DNA of 64,000 bases from NCBI RefSeq assembly GCF_017830045.1, contig NZ_JAEDXU010000003.1, forward strand, positions 62,001 through 126,000. The letters are read 5' to 3'. Origin of the DNA: Enterococcus larvae (GTDB taxonomy: Bacteria; Bacillota; Bacilli; Lactobacillales; Enterococcaceae). Below the pieces are notes generated by a model. That model did not search any database, was not told the DNA's origin, and saw only the letters and a list, made by a program, of their open reading frames with translations. The stretch's first letter is position 1; every line of letters begins with the position of its first letter. This document shows positions 38,062-46,988 of this stretch, piece after piece. The position numbers were made by a program, and so were the translations under genes.

Positions 38062-39165
38062 TTACATGTTATTCTTCTTCGCTTCATACTCACTTTGCAG
38101 TTCAAGGAGACGTTTTCTTCCAGCTTCTCTTTCCGCCACATTTTCTGCTTCGATTTGTCTTGTTTCTTCCATTCCCTGCATGATCGTGCTCCACGTTTGC
38201 TCCATTGTTTCAAGCTTGATACTTGGAGAACCTGACAGCTTCGCAATTTCGATACTGTTTTGAGAAATATTCTGTGCATTTTTCAATAGCATTTCATTGG
38301 TTCTGTTATCCAACTCACTCATTGCTTCTGCTGTCATCTTCTGTTGTTTCGCTGCTACAGCCTGAATCAATGCGCTCTTGAACACAGGGATCGTGATGAC
38401 AAAGGCGGAATTGATTTTACCAATCAGACGAACATTTCCTTTTTGCAGCATATCGATCTGTGGACCAGTTTGGAGTGAAACTTGTTTCGCCATTTCAAGA
38501 TCGTACACACGCTGTTCGACCATTTCCAAAGCAGCCGTCATTTTACTCAACTCGATACCAGCCATTTGATCGCCATTATTCACTCGTTCTTGTAAAGCTG
38601 CGATTTTATTGTTTCTTAAGTCATCCGCGATTACTTCACCAGCTGCGATATATTTCTCTAATTCAAGATAGTAACGAATATTCTCATCAGCTAACTGATT
38701 CAGCATCGCTACATTCTGTTTCATTTTCACTTCATATTTCTTGATTTCAGTATAAACAACTTCGATTTCGCCGCCCATTGTCTGGTATTTTGCCATGATT
38801 TGACTGACAATATCTTTCCCTTTACCGAAAATTTTATTCAACAGACCCTTTTTCTCTTCCGCAAAATCTTCCGGCTCGAATTTATCCATGATTTTTCCAA
38901 GCTTGTCTAACATAACTGTTGATTTCTGTGTTTCTGCCACAGTCATGTTGTTGAGGATTCGTGAAGAAAACTGAGAAATCTGTTCTGCTGGTTCCTTACC
39001 GAATTCCAAAATAGAGATTTGATCTCTCAAGTCAACATTTTTACTGATATTGATTACTTCAGGCTCAGATTTCAATTGTTCCTTTTGTAATTCAGCCTGT
39101 GATAAACGTTTTTCTACATTTACTACCTGTAATTCCTCTAATCCTGTTTCTGTTTGATTATCCAT
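38062..39165 (-). CDS. telA: TelA-family toxic anion resistance protein
   Basis: This 367-residue protein is predicted mostly helical and coiled-coil, with no membrane segment, as usual for the TelA/KlaA (B. subtilis YceH) family. Typical segments are LLNKIFGKGKDI, IGKINSAFVITIPVFKSALI and ALQERVNNGDQMAG. Members are associated with tellurite and envelope or metal stress, but the molecular activity is not established. The ATG at 39165 lies after AAGGAG, which is the last part of a tandem leader repeat array. The same order (yceG then telA) is found in the B. subtilis yce operon. Confidence 0.9.
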   Translation of the reverse strand: MDNQTETGLEELQVVNVEKRLSQAELQKEQLKSEPEVINISKNVDLRDQISILEFGKEPAEQISQFSSRILNNMTVAETQKSTVMLDKLGKIMDKFEPEDFAEEKKGLLNKIFGKGKDIVSQIMAKYQTMGGEIEVVYTEIKKYEVKMKQNVAMLNQLADENIRYYLELEKYIAAGEVIADDLRNNKIAALQERVNNGDQMAGIELSKMTAALEMVEQRVYDLEMAKQVSLQTGPQIDMLQKGNVRLIGKINSAFVITIPVFKSALIQAVAAKQQKMTAEAMSELDNRTNEMLLKNAQNISQNSIEIAKLSGSPSIKLETMEQTWSTIMQGMEETRQIEAENVAEREAGRKRLLELQSEYEAKKNNM

Positions 39166-39173
39166 ACTTTTCC

Positions 39174-39795
39174 AAACTCCTTCTTTTTATTGATAGAAAC
39201 TGCCTGGTTCTGATTTACCTTTCAGTTTCCTTTCCTTTTGGGTCCGATATCCCCATCTCTACATCGTTCTCACGATAAGAGAGAGCTGCGGTACTCCTTT
39301 TCTTTATTGACAGAAACTGACTGGTTCTAATTTACCCCTTCAGTTTCCTTTCCTTTTAGGTCCGATATCCCCATCTCTACATCGTTCTCACGATAAGAGC
39401 TGCGGTACTCCTTCTTTTTATTGATAGAAACTGTCTGGTTCTAATTTACCCCTTCAGTTTCCTTTCCTTTTGGGTCCGATATCCCCATCTCTACATCGTT
39501 CTCACGATAAGAGCTGCGGTACTCCTTTTCTTTATTGACAGAAACTGTCTGGTTCTAATTTCCCCTTCAGTTTCCTTTCCTTTTAGGTCCGATATCCTCA
39601 TCTCTACATCGTTCTCACGATAAGAGCTGCGGTACTCCTTCTTTTTATTGATAGAAACTGCCTGGTTCTGATTTACCTTTCAGTTTCCTTTCCTTTTAGG
39701 TCCGATATCCCCATCTCTAAACCGTTCTCACGATAAAAGCTGCGGTACTCCTTCTTTTTATTGACAGAAACTATCTGGTTCTAAACCGGATTTCA
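39174..39795 (-). repeat. tandem structured leader repeats upstream of telA (five full units and one partial)
   Basis: AGAAAC marks recur at 39195, 39312, 39426, 39540, 39653 and 39766, so the period is 113-117 bp, with near-identical units. Read on the minus strand, each unit has AAGGAGTACCGCAG, a stem (CTCTTATCG with CGATGTAGAG), the linker GATATCGGACCTA, a second stem GAAACTG/CAGTTTC, and AATAAA. The final unit runs into AAGGAG, the telA ribosome site. No open frame is conserved. The layout matches the array before the Ca2+ ATPase gene. Confidence 0.85.
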
Positions 39796-39849
39796 GTTTC
39801 CTTTTAAACCAATATACTGGCAGTCAACTACCTCAAATGATATACTTTT

Positions 39850-41478
39850 CTATTTCTTGAATTTGTTGAAAAGTGATTTTATGGTACTATTTCCTTTTGC
39901 TGCCATTCCACTAGTCTGGAAGGTCTCTTCAAAGTTGACTTCTTCAAGCCAATGACTATCAAACTGACTACTGTCAATGTATAACTCTACATCATTTTGC
40001 CCTGTCGGATTATACAAAACAATATCAAATCCCAACTCGTTCAACAGCAGTATAAGTGCTGCATCTGCCCGTGTCATCGTTCCCGTCATGCCATTATTAT
40101 AAATCATGATTTTAGGAACATCCTGTGCGTAATCATATTGCTGAAGCATCTTCGTTATAAAAGGCGGAACATTCATTGCCTGAGAAAACAGATACAACTG
40201 AACATCCTCTTTTGATTCACTTCCATGAGGGAGAAAATGCGCCTTCCTCACATATCTGCTGATAGCACTTGCCAAAGCCAGCTGCATTCCATTTGAGACG
40301 GCTCGATGCTGCCACCAGTTAGATTCCATCAGTTTTTCCGGCGAAAGCGTACCATCCCTTTTCAAGGCAAACTGATAATGAAATTGCTGGTTCCCTTTGA
40401 TCTCCTGCTTGATAGGAAACTCTCGAATAACCTCTACTAATTCAGTACTTCTTCTTACTGCATAGAAATCATCCCAATATTTCTTTCGATCAGCAGATAC
40501 ACCAAGCACCTTGGCAAAAATCACTGGAATTTTAACGACCTCTTTTTCCACTTTGAAATTCGGTCTGACAAATGCTTTCTCTTTGCCAATGATACGTATC
40601 TCATCGTAGGTTGTCTGCAACGTCAGACTTTCAGGCAGATATTCCCGCAACTGAAAAGGCTTTAATAACAATGTGCCATCGGAATTCATGATATTACTAA
40701 GCTCCATTGCCGCTTTTCGTGCAGTTGTTGATTTTCTCATCGGTTTTTCCGTAGGGAACGGCTCCATATCCATCTCATTTGGATACTCATAAACGGAAAG
40801 CGTGATCCCCTTCACATCTTTAAATTCATTGACCTTCTCACTGTTGAAAATCAGTACATCAAAGCCAAGAAGATACAGCAAGATCAGAAAATACTGTTCA
40901 CTCTTTGTCATATTGCCGTACCAAATAACTCGTGGTACGTCACTTTCCAAATCAGCTTCCTTGAGCCATTGATCGATATAGTTAAATCCCCATTTGATGC
41001 AATCTACGATCACTCTGCGGAAGTCCTTATGAAGCAAGTCTCCATGATTCTCTGCAAAAATATTGATCAGATCAATAAATTTTAACGTCAGATAGCGGTA
41101 ATACTCCGGATGCTCACGCAACGGAAGTAAATTGTTTCCCTGCATGAATGCCACAAAACGGTTTGGCGAAAGCCCTTTTTGCTCATTATGCGCATTAAAC
41201 AGTTTTTGAATTCCCTGAAATATCTGATTATCGATCTGTTTCTCCAAATTTCCGGCTAGCAGATGAATATTGTAAGCGTCATGATAAACAACATCATAAA
41301 GCCACTCACTATAACTGAATTCATCTAACGGAACACCTAAAATAATTCCGGAAATCTGAGGATATGTCAACGTTTCTTCTGTTTTTTGAAACCCTGTTCT
41401 CAGTGATATAGGCGTGATAAATTCTGCTTGCCAATCAATCTTGTTCAGATCCTGCGGAATCGGATGTAATTCCAACAC
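39850..41478 (-). CDS. yceG: YceG-family protein of the Ter biosynthetic module
   Basis: This large protein resembles B. subtilis YceG, found beside telA and terD genes and annotated only as a putative component of the Ter biosynthetic module. Two similar halves can be seen: ILLYLLGFDVLIFN (near residue 215) and LILLNELGFDIVLYNPTGQNDVE (near residue 500) share a Rossmann-like pattern. I prefer the GTG at 41478, eight bases after GGAG, because family members start close to this point. The frame is open to a GTG at 41523 with no ribosome site. It heads the leftward Ter transcript. Confidence 0.8.
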   Translation of the reverse strand: MLELHPIPQDLNKIDWQAEFITPISLRTGFQKTEETLTYPQISGIILGVPLDEFSYSEWLYDVVYHDAYNIHLLAGNLEKQIDNQIFQGIQKLFNAHNEQKGLSPNRFVAFMQGNNLLPLREHPEYYRYLTLKFIDLINIFAENHGDLLHKDFRRVIVDCIKWGFNYIDQWLKEADLESDVPRVIWYGNMTKSEQYFLILLYLLGFDVLIFNSEKVNEFKDVKGITLSVYEYPNEMDMEPFPTEKPMRKSTTARKAAMELSNIMNSDGTLLLKPFQLREYLPESLTLQTTYDEIRIIGKEKAFVRPNFKVEKEVVKIPVIFAKVLGVSADRKKYWDDFYAVRRSTELVEVIREFPIKQEIKGNQQFHYQFALKRDGTLSPEKLMESNWWQHRAVSNGMQLALASAISRYVRKAHFLPHGSESKEDVQLYLFSQAMNVPPFITKMLQQYDYAQDVPKIMIYNNGMTGTMTRADAALILLLNELGFDIVLYNPTGQNDVELYIDSSQFDSHWLEEVNFEETFQTSGMAAKGNSTIKSLFNKFKK

Positions 41479-41825
41479 ACCATTCACTCCATTTCTACTT
41501 AAACATTTTATACCTTGTTCCACTGTGAAACACTACAACTTAAGCATGATTTTTTGATATTTTTTCTTCTACCAGTCACGCTGAAAGTCTTCTGTGATAT
41601 AATCAAAGTATATCCAATCCATACCAACTAATCAACACAAATTATTACCATAAAATGAGGCGATTTAGATTGAGCAATGGGTTGTTTTTCACTATATGAC
41701 TACCGTTAAATCATTCATTTAACAAAAAATAATCAATGGATGCAGTATGAATAATACCCTTACTGTTTCTTATGTTTGTTTAACAGGCAGCATATACATT
41801 TTAATGAAAAAGGAGATACAAACCA
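41479..41825. promoter_or_regulatory. overlapping back-to-back promoters of the Ter island
   Basis: Rightward: an extended -10 TGATATAAT (TATAAT at 41598-41603) with no good -35. Leftward: TTGATT (41630-41635) and TATACT (41607-41612) with a 17-bp spacer. The two -10 boxes are four bases apart, so polymerase cannot occupy both at once. The terD leader is about 215 bases and has the palindrome GTTAAAT-cattc-ATTTAAC at 41705-41723. Confidence 0.6.
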
Positions 41826-42425
41826 ATGGCAATTAACTTATCAAAAGGTCAAAAAATCGATTTGACCAAGTCTAATCCGGCATTGAATAATATCACCGTT
41901 GGGCTTGGATGGGATGAGGCGTCTCAATCCGGAGGCGGTTTTTTAGGCGGATTATTCAGTGCAAAGCCGGCAGCGATCGATTGTGATGCTTCAGTGATTT
42001 TGCTTCAAAATGATCGTTTTGTAGACAAAAAAGATGTGGTTTACTTTGGTCAGTTAAAGAGTACTGACGGAGCAATCGTTCACCAAGGAGATAACCTTAC
42101 AGGTGCCGGAGATGGCGACGACGAAGTAATCAAGGTACAGCTGAATGGTGTCAATCAGAAATACAACAAGATGGTTTTTGTTGTAAACATTTATCAGGCA
42201 CATAAACGCAATCAGGATTTCGGCATGATTCGTAATGCATTTATCCGTATCATGGATGATTCTGGAATGGAAATCGCTCGTTATAACTTAACAGACAATT
42301 ATCAAGGTATGACTGGTTTGGTTGCTGGAGAACTATATCGCCACGGCAATGAATGGAAATTCGCAGCGGTCGGCAGTGGTATGGACGTAGCTAATCTATC
42401 AGACATGCTTCAAAGATATAAATAA
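41826..42425 (+). CDS. TerD-family protein, YceC-like
   Basis: TerD-family proteins are cytoplasmic Ca2+-binding stress proteins. This 199-residue member begins INLSKGQKIDLTKSNPAL and has the acidic metal-binding segment DNLTGAGDGDDE. It differs from the next two in a glycine- and phenylalanine-rich insert (GGGFLGGLFSAKP) and in WDEAS instead of WDTN. B. subtilis YceC has a similar insert, so this is probably the YceC-type paralogue. AAGGAG precedes the ATG. It is the first of three terD genes in the rightward Ter transcript. Confidence 0.92.
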   Translation: MAINLSKGQKIDLTKSNPALNNITVGLGWDEASQSGGGFLGGLFSAKPAAIDCDASVILLQNDRFVDKKDVVYFGQLKSTDGAIVHQGDNLTGAGDGDDEVIKVQLNGVNQKYNKMVFVVNIYQAHKRNQDFGMIRNAFIRIMDDSGMEIARYNLTDNYQGMTGLVAGELYRHGNEWKFAAVGSGMDVANLSDMLQRYK

Positions 42426-42453
42426 ACTATAAAATTCTGGAGGTTTTTTTATT

Positions 42454-43035
42454 ATGGCAGTTTCATTGGCAAAAGGTCAAAAAGTTGACTTAACAAAAAC
42501 AAATCCCGGATTGACAAAAGTTCGCGTCGGTTTGGGCTGGGACACAAACAAATATGACGGTCAAAGTGACTTTGACTTAGATGCAGAAGTATTCTTACTT
42601 GGCGGAAATGAAAAAGTGACTAGTGATGCTGATTTCATCTTCTACAATCAGCCAACCAGTCAAGATGGCGCTGTGCAGCACATGGGCGACAATCGTACCG
42701 GTGAAGGAGAAGGCGATGATGAGTCAATCGAAATCGTACTTGGCAGCGTGAACCCTTCTATTGAAAAAATTCGTTTTACTGTAACTATTGACAGTGCAGA
42801 AGAACGCAACCAAAACTTCGGTCAAGTATCCAATGCATTCATCCGAATCGTTAATGCTGATTCAGAAGAAGAATTGATTCGTTATGATTTAGGGGAAGAC
42901 TTCTCTATTGAAACAGCTATCGTTGTCGGCGAATTATATCGTCATAACGGTGAGTGGAAGTTTACAGCAATCGGCAGCGGCTACCAAGGCGGACTGGCTG
43001 CATTAGGCAGAGACTTCGGAGTAAACATTGGATAG
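42454..43035 (+). CDS. TerD-family protein, second paralogue
   Basis: This 193-residue TerD domain protein has [28 protein letters not shown] and the acidic Ca2+-binding stretch [12 protein letters not shown]. It lies 28 bp after the first terD gene with a GGAGG ribosome site. It is closely related to the third copy (shared [10 protein letters not shown]), so the pair arose by duplication. Binding of Ca2+ is known for the family; the cellular action remains unclear. Confidence 0.94.
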   Translation: MAVSLAKGQKVDLTKTNPGLTKVRVGLGWDTNKYDGQSDFDLDAEVFLLGGNEKVTSDADFIFYNQPTSQDGAVQHMGDNRTGEGEGDDESIEIVLGSVNPSIEKIRFTVTIDSAEERNQNFGQVSNAFIRIVNADSEEELIRYDLGEDFSIETAIVVGELYRHNGEWKFTAIGSGYQGGLAALGRDFGVNIG

Positions 43036-43123
43036 TCATCATAGCTAGACGAATAAAACATAATGAAAATTCCAGAAGTTCTCTGATGATTTTTCAAAAA
43101 AAAGTAAAGGAGCACGACGACAT

Positions 43124-43705
43124 ATGGCAATCAATTTATCAAAAGGTCAAAAAGTCGACCTGACTAAAACAAATCCGGGATTGACAAAAACAATCGTGGG
43201 TCTTGGCTGGGATACAAACCAATTTGACAGCGGTGCAGCATTTGACTTAGATGCCTCTGCATTCTTATTAGATGCAAACGGTAAATGCTTGAATGAAAAA
43301 AGCTTCATCTTCTATAATAACCTTCAATCCGAAGACGGCTCTGTGATCCATACTGGTGACAACCGTACAGGCGAAGGAGACGGCGACGATGAACAAATCA
43401 AAATCGATCTAGCTGCTGTTTCTCCGGCAGTAGAACGTATCGCAATCACTGTAACTATCGATGATGCAACTGCGAGAAACCAAAACTTCGGTCAAGTATC
43501 AAACGCCTTTGTTCATATTCTAAATGAAGAAAATGGCGAAGAGATCCTTAATTTTGACCTAGGAGAAGACTTCTCTGTCGAAACAGCTGTAGTATTCTGT
43601 GAGTTATATCGTCATAACGGCGAATGGAAATTCAACGCAATCGGCAGCGGTTATCAAGGTGGACTAGCATCATTAGTACAAGCTTACGGCTTGGATGTTC
43701 AATAA
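43124..43705 (+). CDS. TerD-family protein, third paralogue
   Basis: This 193-residue TerD protein has [29 protein letters not shown] and DNRTGEGDGDDE. An AAAGGAG ribosome site precedes the ATG. It ends in a GC-rich hairpin, after which come the tandem leader repeats and the Ca2+ ATPase gene. Proximity of Ca2+-binding proteins and a Ca2+ pump fits a shared role in calcium or metal stress. Confidence 0.94.
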   Translation: MAINLSKGQKVDLTKTNPGLTKTIVGLGWDTNQFDSGAAFDLDASAFLLDANGKCLNEKSFIFYNNLQSEDGSVIHTGDNRTGEGDGDDEQIKIDLAAVSPAVERIAITVTIDDATARNQNFGQVSNAFVHILNEENGEEILNFDLGEDFSVETAVVFCELYRHNGEWKFNAIGSGYQGGLASLVQAYGLDVQ

Positions 43706-43720
43706 GAATTGATGGCACGA

Positions 43721-43755
43721 CTAATGGCTGGGAAATAGTCATCCCAGCCATTTAG
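43721..43755 (+). terminator. hairpin after the third terD gene
   Basis: CTAATGGCTGGGA and TCCCAGCCATTTAG form a 13-bp stem with one bulge. No T-run follows, so read-through into the downstream array is likely. Confidence 0.5.
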
Positions 43756-43799
43756 CTATTCTAAAAGAAGAAGTTGCGATAAAAACAAGAACCTCAAGC

Positions 43800-44272
43800 A
43801 CGAGGAAGAAAGTTGACAGTTACCTGACTACTTTCCTCAATAATACAAAGGAGAACTATTTCCCTTTTTCCAAGTATTCTAGGGAAATAGATATCGGACC
43901 TACAAAATGAAGAAACTGGACAGTTACCTGCACAGTTTCATCCACAATAAGAAGGAGAGCCTCTACTCTTTTACAAACGAGAACCTAGAAGTAGAGGGCA
44001 TCGAACCTACAAAATGAAGAAACTGAACAGTTATCTGCGCAGTTTGATCCACAATAACAAGGAGAACCACTTCCCTTTTTCCAAGTATTCTAGGGAATTG
44101 GCTATCGGACCACCAAAATGAAGAAACTGGACAGTTACCTGCACAGTTTCATCCACAATAACAAGGAGAACCATTTCCCTTTTTCCAAGTATTCTAGGGA
44201 ATTGGCTATCGGACCTACAAGATGAAGAAACTGAGCAGTTATCTGTGCAGTTTCATCCACAATAAGAAGGAG
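43800..44272 (+). repeat. tandem structured leader repeats upstream of the Ca2+ ATPase gene (four units and one partial)
   Basis: Units of 105-123 bp each have stem 1, the linker TATCGGACCTACAAAATGAA, stem 2 GAAACTG/CAGTTTC with loop GACAGTTAyCTG, then AATAA and AAGGAG. Stem 1 is CTATTTCCCT/AGGGAAATAG in unit 1 (43856-43890), CCTCTACT/AGTAGAGG in unit 2 (43960-43997) and CCAyTTCCCT/AGGGAATTGG in units 3 and 4. A leading half unit (43803-43839) has stem 2 changed to GAAAGT/ACTTTC. The last AAGGAG (44267-44272) is the ribosome site of the ATPase gene. Confidence 0.85.
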
Positions 44273-44282
44273 ACACGAATCA

Positions 44283-46934
44283 GTGAATAAATCATTTACC
44301 GGTTTAACAGCCGAACAGGTTGAGCAGTCCAAAAGAGAACATGGGACCAATGCTCTAACTGAAAAACAATCGGAATCATTTTTTGACAAATTAAAAGGAA
44401 ACTTTGATGATCCAATCATCAAAATCTTGATCGTCGCACTTGTTCTTAATTTAATTTTTGCATTTCTTGGCTATGCTGAATGGTATGAAGCATTGGGAAT
44501 CGCCATCGCAGTATTATTAGCGACGCTGATTGGTACATGGAGTGAATACTCTAATGAAAATGCCTTCCAGAAGCTACAGGAAGATGCTTCAAAAATCGTT
44601 GTCAAAGTCTATCGAGACGGACACGTTGTCGAAATCAAAATCGATGATATCGTTCAAGGAGATGAAATCATTCTGCAAACAGGGGATAAAATTCCTGCAG
44701 ACGGTATTCTATTAGATGGTATTTTAAAAGTCGATCAAGCTTCTCTGAATGGAGAATCTGATGAGGCAACAAAAACACCTCTTCCTAAGGGTGGTACCTA
44801 TGAAGACGGCGATACATTCGATGAGCACGCATTGTTCAGAGGCGCAGTAATCACCTCCGGCGAAGCAGTGATGAAGGTAACGAAAGTCGGAGATGCTTCA
44901 TTCTTCGGACAAATGGCTTCTGAGCTTTCTATCGAAGATCGTGAATCTCCATTGAAGCTGAAGCTGGCTGGTCTGGCTGACATGATTTCAAAAGCCGGTT
45001 ATACTGGCGGTGTTTTGATTTTCGTTGCATTTATGGTCAATCGTATCTTAGTACAAAACAACTTTGACGGCGCACTGATTTCTGAATATTTCTCAAATCT
45101 TGGGGTAGTCGGAAATGACGTTGTAGAAGCCTTTATCCTTGCAGTTATTATTATCGTTGTTGCGGTACCGGAAGGTCTGCCAATGATGATTGCTATGGTT
45201 CTTTCTCAGAACATGAAAAAGATGCTGCGCAGCAATATCCTTGTTCGTAAACTGGAAGGGATCGAAACAAGCGGAAGCTTGAACATGCTGTTCTCTGATA
45301 AAACAGGAACAATCACAAAAGGTAAATTAGATGTTGTTTCTTATATCAATGGTGCAAATGATAGCTTTGATACACTTGGCGATGTTCCTGGAAAACTTCA
45401 GAAACTCATTGGTACTGCTATCGTAAACAATACAAATGCTGTGATTTCTGAAGATAGTAACGGAAACGTTCTAATCATCGGGGGGAACCCAACAGAAAAA
45501 GCAGTCCTTGCTTTTGCAGAGAAAAATGAAAACTTGCATGGAACACTGGAACACGTTTCTGTAATTCCTTTCTCTTCTGCTAGAAAATTTTCAGCAACCC
45601 AGGTTGCCGGTGAGTGGAACACGACTCTTATCAAGGGCGCACCGGAAAAGATTTTACCGAACTGTTCAACTTATTATGATGCAGATGGTAACAAACAACC
45701 ATTCACAAAGCTTACTGAGCTTGATAATGAAATCAACGAACTGGCAACAAGATCGATCCGTGTATTGATCCTCGCTACAACGGATGAAACAGTAACAGAA
45801 GAAACACTTCCTTCTGACTATACATTGATTGGTATCCTAGCAATTCGCGATGATGTTCGTCCTGAAGCGATCGAAGCAATAGAAGAAGTACATCAAGCGG
45901 GTGTACAGGTTGTAATGATCACTGGTGACCGTAAAGAAACTGCGATTGCCATTGCAAAAGACGCGAAGATTTTGACAGCTTCCGACGATGTTGTCCTTAC
46001 TTCTCAGGAACTGAATGAAATGCCGGATGAAGAAGTGAAATCGATCCTTCCAAACATCCGTGTTATTGCTCGTGCTTTACCGACAGATAAATCACGTTTG
46101 GTTCGTCTGTCACAGGAAATCGGCTTAGTTGTTGGTATGACTGGTGATGGTGTTAATGATAGTCCAGCCCTGAAACGTGCCGATGTTGGGTTTGCCATGG
46201 GTAGCGGAACCGAAGTTGCAAAAGAAGCTGGGGATATCGTTATTCTGGATGATAACTTCAAATCTATTGCACAATCTATTCTGTTTGGTCGTACGATCTA
46301 CCGCTCAATTCAGAAGTTTATCGTCTTCCAGCTGACATTGAATGTTGGTGCGTTACTGATCAGCTTCATCGCACCATTTGTTGGTATCGATCATCCATTG
46401 ACAATCACTCAAATGCTTTGGGTAAACTTGGTAATGGATACACTGGCTGCGTTAGCCTTTGGTGCTGAGCCAACCTTGAAACGTTATATGAAAGAAAAAC
46501 CTAAACGTCGTGACGAAAGTATCGTGACACGTCCAATGTTCTCTGCGTTTCTCTTTGAAGGGATCGTGATCACAGCAATCGGTTTGTGGATGCTGAAAGG
46601 AACATTCCTTTCTCAATACTTCACTAGCGGAACCGGCGACATCGCTCTTTACACAGGATTCTTCTCATTCTTTATCCTGTATGCTGTATTCAATGGTTTC
46701 AACGTGAGAACAGAGAAACTGAACATCTTTGACAACCTGAATAGAAACAAAATGTTCATTCGCATCATGGGTCTGATCATCGTCGTTCAAATCCTGATGA
46801 CCTTTGTTGGTGGAGCAATCCTACGGACCACACCATTGAACGTTACCGAGTGGGCAATCGTTCTTGGCTTGTCTGTCGCTGCAATTCCAATTGATATGCT
46901 GAGAAAAGTTGTTTCAAAAGCATTGAATAAATAA
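44283..46934 (+). CDS. calcium-transporting P-type ATPase, PMCA-like
   Basis: This 883-residue P2B-like pump exports Ca2+ from the cytoplasm. It has about ten helices, the TGES-like actuator motif in SLNGESDEATK, the ion-binding VAVPEGLPMM in helix 4, phosphorylated Asp339 in SDKTGTITKG, TGDRKETAIA and the hinge TGDGVNDSPAL. It starts at GTG 44283, ten bases after AAGGAG. The C-terminal four-helix block is complete. It takes the place that TerC-type membrane proteins have in other Ter loci. A strong bidirectional terminator follows. Confidence 0.94.
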   Translation: MNKSFTGLTAEQVEQSKREHGTNALTEKQSESFFDKLKGNFDDPIIKILIVALVLNLIFAFLGYAEWYEALGIAIAVLLATLIGTWSEYSNENAFQKLQEDASKIVVKVYRDGHVVEIKIDDIVQGDEIILQTGDKIPADGILLDGILKVDQASLNGESDEATKTPLPKGGTYEDGDTFDEHALFRGAVITSGEAVMKVTKVGDASFFGQMASELSIEDRESPLKLKLAGLADMISKAGYTGGVLIFVAFMVNRILVQNNFDGALISEYFSNLGVVGNDVVEAFILAVIIIVVAVPEGLPMMIAMVLSQNMKKMLRSNILVRKLEGIETSGSLNMLFSDKTGTITKGKLDVVSYINGANDSFDTLGDVPGKLQKLIGTAIVNNTNAVISEDSNGNVLIIGGNPTEKAVLAFAEKNENLHGTLEHVSVIPFSSARKFSATQVAGEWNTTLIKGAPEKILPNCSTYYDADGNKQPFTKLTELDNEINELATRSIRVLILATTDETVTEETLPSDYTLIGILAIRDDVRPEAIEAIEEVHQAGVQVVMITGDRKETAIAIAKDAKILTASDDVVLTSQELNEMPDEEVKSILPNIRVIARALPTDKSRLVRLSQEIGLVVGMTGDGVNDSPALKRADVGFAMGSGTEVAKEAGDIVILDDNFKSIAQSILFGRTIYRSIQKFIVFQLTLNVGALLISFIAPFVGIDHPLTITQMLWVNLVMDTLAALAFGAEPTLKRYMKEKPKRRDESIVTRPMFSAFLFEGIVITAIGLWMLKGTFLSQYFTSGTGDIALYTGFFSFFILYAVFNGFNVRTEKLNIFDNLNRNKMFIRIMGLIIVVQILMTFVGGAILRTTPLNVTEWAIVLGLSVAAIPIDMLRKVVSKALNK

Positions 46935-46942
46935 GAGATACG

Positions 46943-46986
46943 AAAAAAGTCGAAGTAGAGCTTACGCTCTTGCTTCGACTTTTTTA
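46943..46986. terminator. bidirectional terminator between the Ca2+ ATPase and EndoIII-like genes
   Basis: AAAAAAGTCGAAG and CTTCGACTTTTTT form a 13-bp stem with A and T tails on both sides. Confidence 0.85.
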
Positions 46987-46988
46987 TT

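Noticed and set aside
39174-39795. CRISPR array
   Set aside because: The repeat covers the whole 113-117 bp unit with no variable spacers, and no cas genes are near.
43800-44272. Mn2+ (yybP-ykoY) or other named riboswitch
   Set aside because: The conserved parts seen (ATATCGGACCTA, AAACTG/CAGTTT) do not match the motifs I know for that or other classes, so it is kept as an unassigned element.
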